DNA from: Fimbriiglobus sp.
Lineage (GTDB): Bacteria; Planctomycetota; Planctomycetia; Gemmatales; Gemmataceae
DNA length: 5,458 nt
Direction of reading: 5' to 3'
NCBI GenBank assembly: GCA_025352585.1
Contig: JANXTD010000454.1
Span: 1 to 5,458, forward strand
Part shown: in pieces, positions 5,168 through 5,458 of the stretch
How positions within the stretch are numbered: the first letter of the stretch is position 1
Layout: each line of letters starts with the position of its first letter
Notes under the pieces: generated by a model
What the model was told of the DNA's origin: nothing
What the model saw: the letters and a program-made list of their open reading frames with translations, nothing else
The model's database searches: none
Program-made: the position numbers and the translations under genes

Positions 5168-5458
5168 ATGTCCGCCAACAGTTTCGGCACCGAAGCGACC
5201 CTCACCGCCCACGGCACGACCTTCACCTACCACAGCCTGCCCGCCGTCGAGGCGCAATTTCCTCAGGCCAAGCACCTGCCGTTCAGCCTCAAAATCCTGC
5301 TCGAAAACCTGCTGCGCAACGAGAACGGCCTGTCGGTGTTCCCCAAGGACATCGAGAGCCTCGCGAAGTGGAACGCCAAGGCCGAGCCGGACACCGAGAT
5401 CGCCTTCACGCCGGCGCGCGTGCTGCTGCAAGACTTCACCGGCGTGCCGTGCGTCGTC
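5168..5458 (+). CDS. acnA: Aconitate hydratase, AcnA type (5' part, truncated by window edge)
   Basis: The 97 visible codons match the start of bacterial AcnA/IRP-type aconitases: a short N-terminal region, then LPFSLKILLENLLRNENG, then an SLAKWNAK segment, and the diagnostic IAFTPARVLLQDFTGVPCVV at the window end. The family is normally about 900 residues, so roughly 11% is present and the cluster-binding cysteines lie beyond the edge. The enzyme converts citrate to isocitrate through cis-aconitate in the TCA cycle, in the cytoplasm, with a [4Fe-4S] cluster. Translation is taken from ATG 5168, the start that gives the usual family N-terminus; AGG at 5157-5159 is only a modest ribosome binding site. 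The cut is the window boundary, not a gene defect. It is probably unrelated in function to the kinase upstream. Confidence 0.95.
   Translation, partial: MSANSFGTEATLTAHGTTFTYHSLPAVEAQFPQAKHLPFSLKILLENLLRNENGLSVFPKDIESLAKWNAKAEPDTEIAFTPARVLLQDFTGVPCVV

Overview
The window looks like chromosomal DNA from a planctomycete, most likely a Gemmataceae-type bacterium. The evidence is very high GC with strong third-position GC in the genes, a large serine/threonine kinase joined to RDD-type membrane segments, a small 'FRVFTVELNGG'-type protein of a kind I associate with planctomycete genomes, and a bacterial AcnA-type aconitase. The genus cannot be fixed from this sequence.

Layout. Bases 1-145 hold the possible 3' end of a plus-strand gene (stop at 72-74), then a textbook intrinsic terminator that works on the minus strand (96-137). 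A possible 45-residue minus-strand protein (144-281) stops six bases before that terminator. Bases 282-635 form a divergent intergenic stretch with a promoter candidate for the kinase. Bases 636-3845 encode a 1069-residue multidomain kinase: zinc ribbon, active Ser/Thr kinase, RDD-like membrane domain, degenerate second kinase, transmembrane segment, helical loop and a second RDD-like membrane domain. Bases 3915-4796 encode a membrane-anchored coiled-coil protein. Bases 4862-5092 encode a 76-residue conserved-type small protein. Bases 5168-5458 are the first 97 codons of aconitate hydratase (acnA), cut off by the window edge.

How the genes relate. The four main plus-strand genes run head to tail with short gaps (69, 65 and 75 bases). 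I see no intrinsic terminator in those gaps. Each gene has its own CGATAAT-like -10 candidate just upstream, so they are probably separate, closely packed transcription units that may also read through. The kinase and coiled-coil protein are both predicted to sit in the membrane and are adjacent, which makes a functional link possible but unproven. The aconitase is a housekeeping TCA-cycle enzyme and is probably unrelated to the signalling genes.

The most notable feature is the internal architecture of the kinase: an intact kinase plus RDD unit followed by what looks like a decayed copy of the same unit. No phage, insertion sequence, CRISPR, tRNA or rRNA signal was seen.
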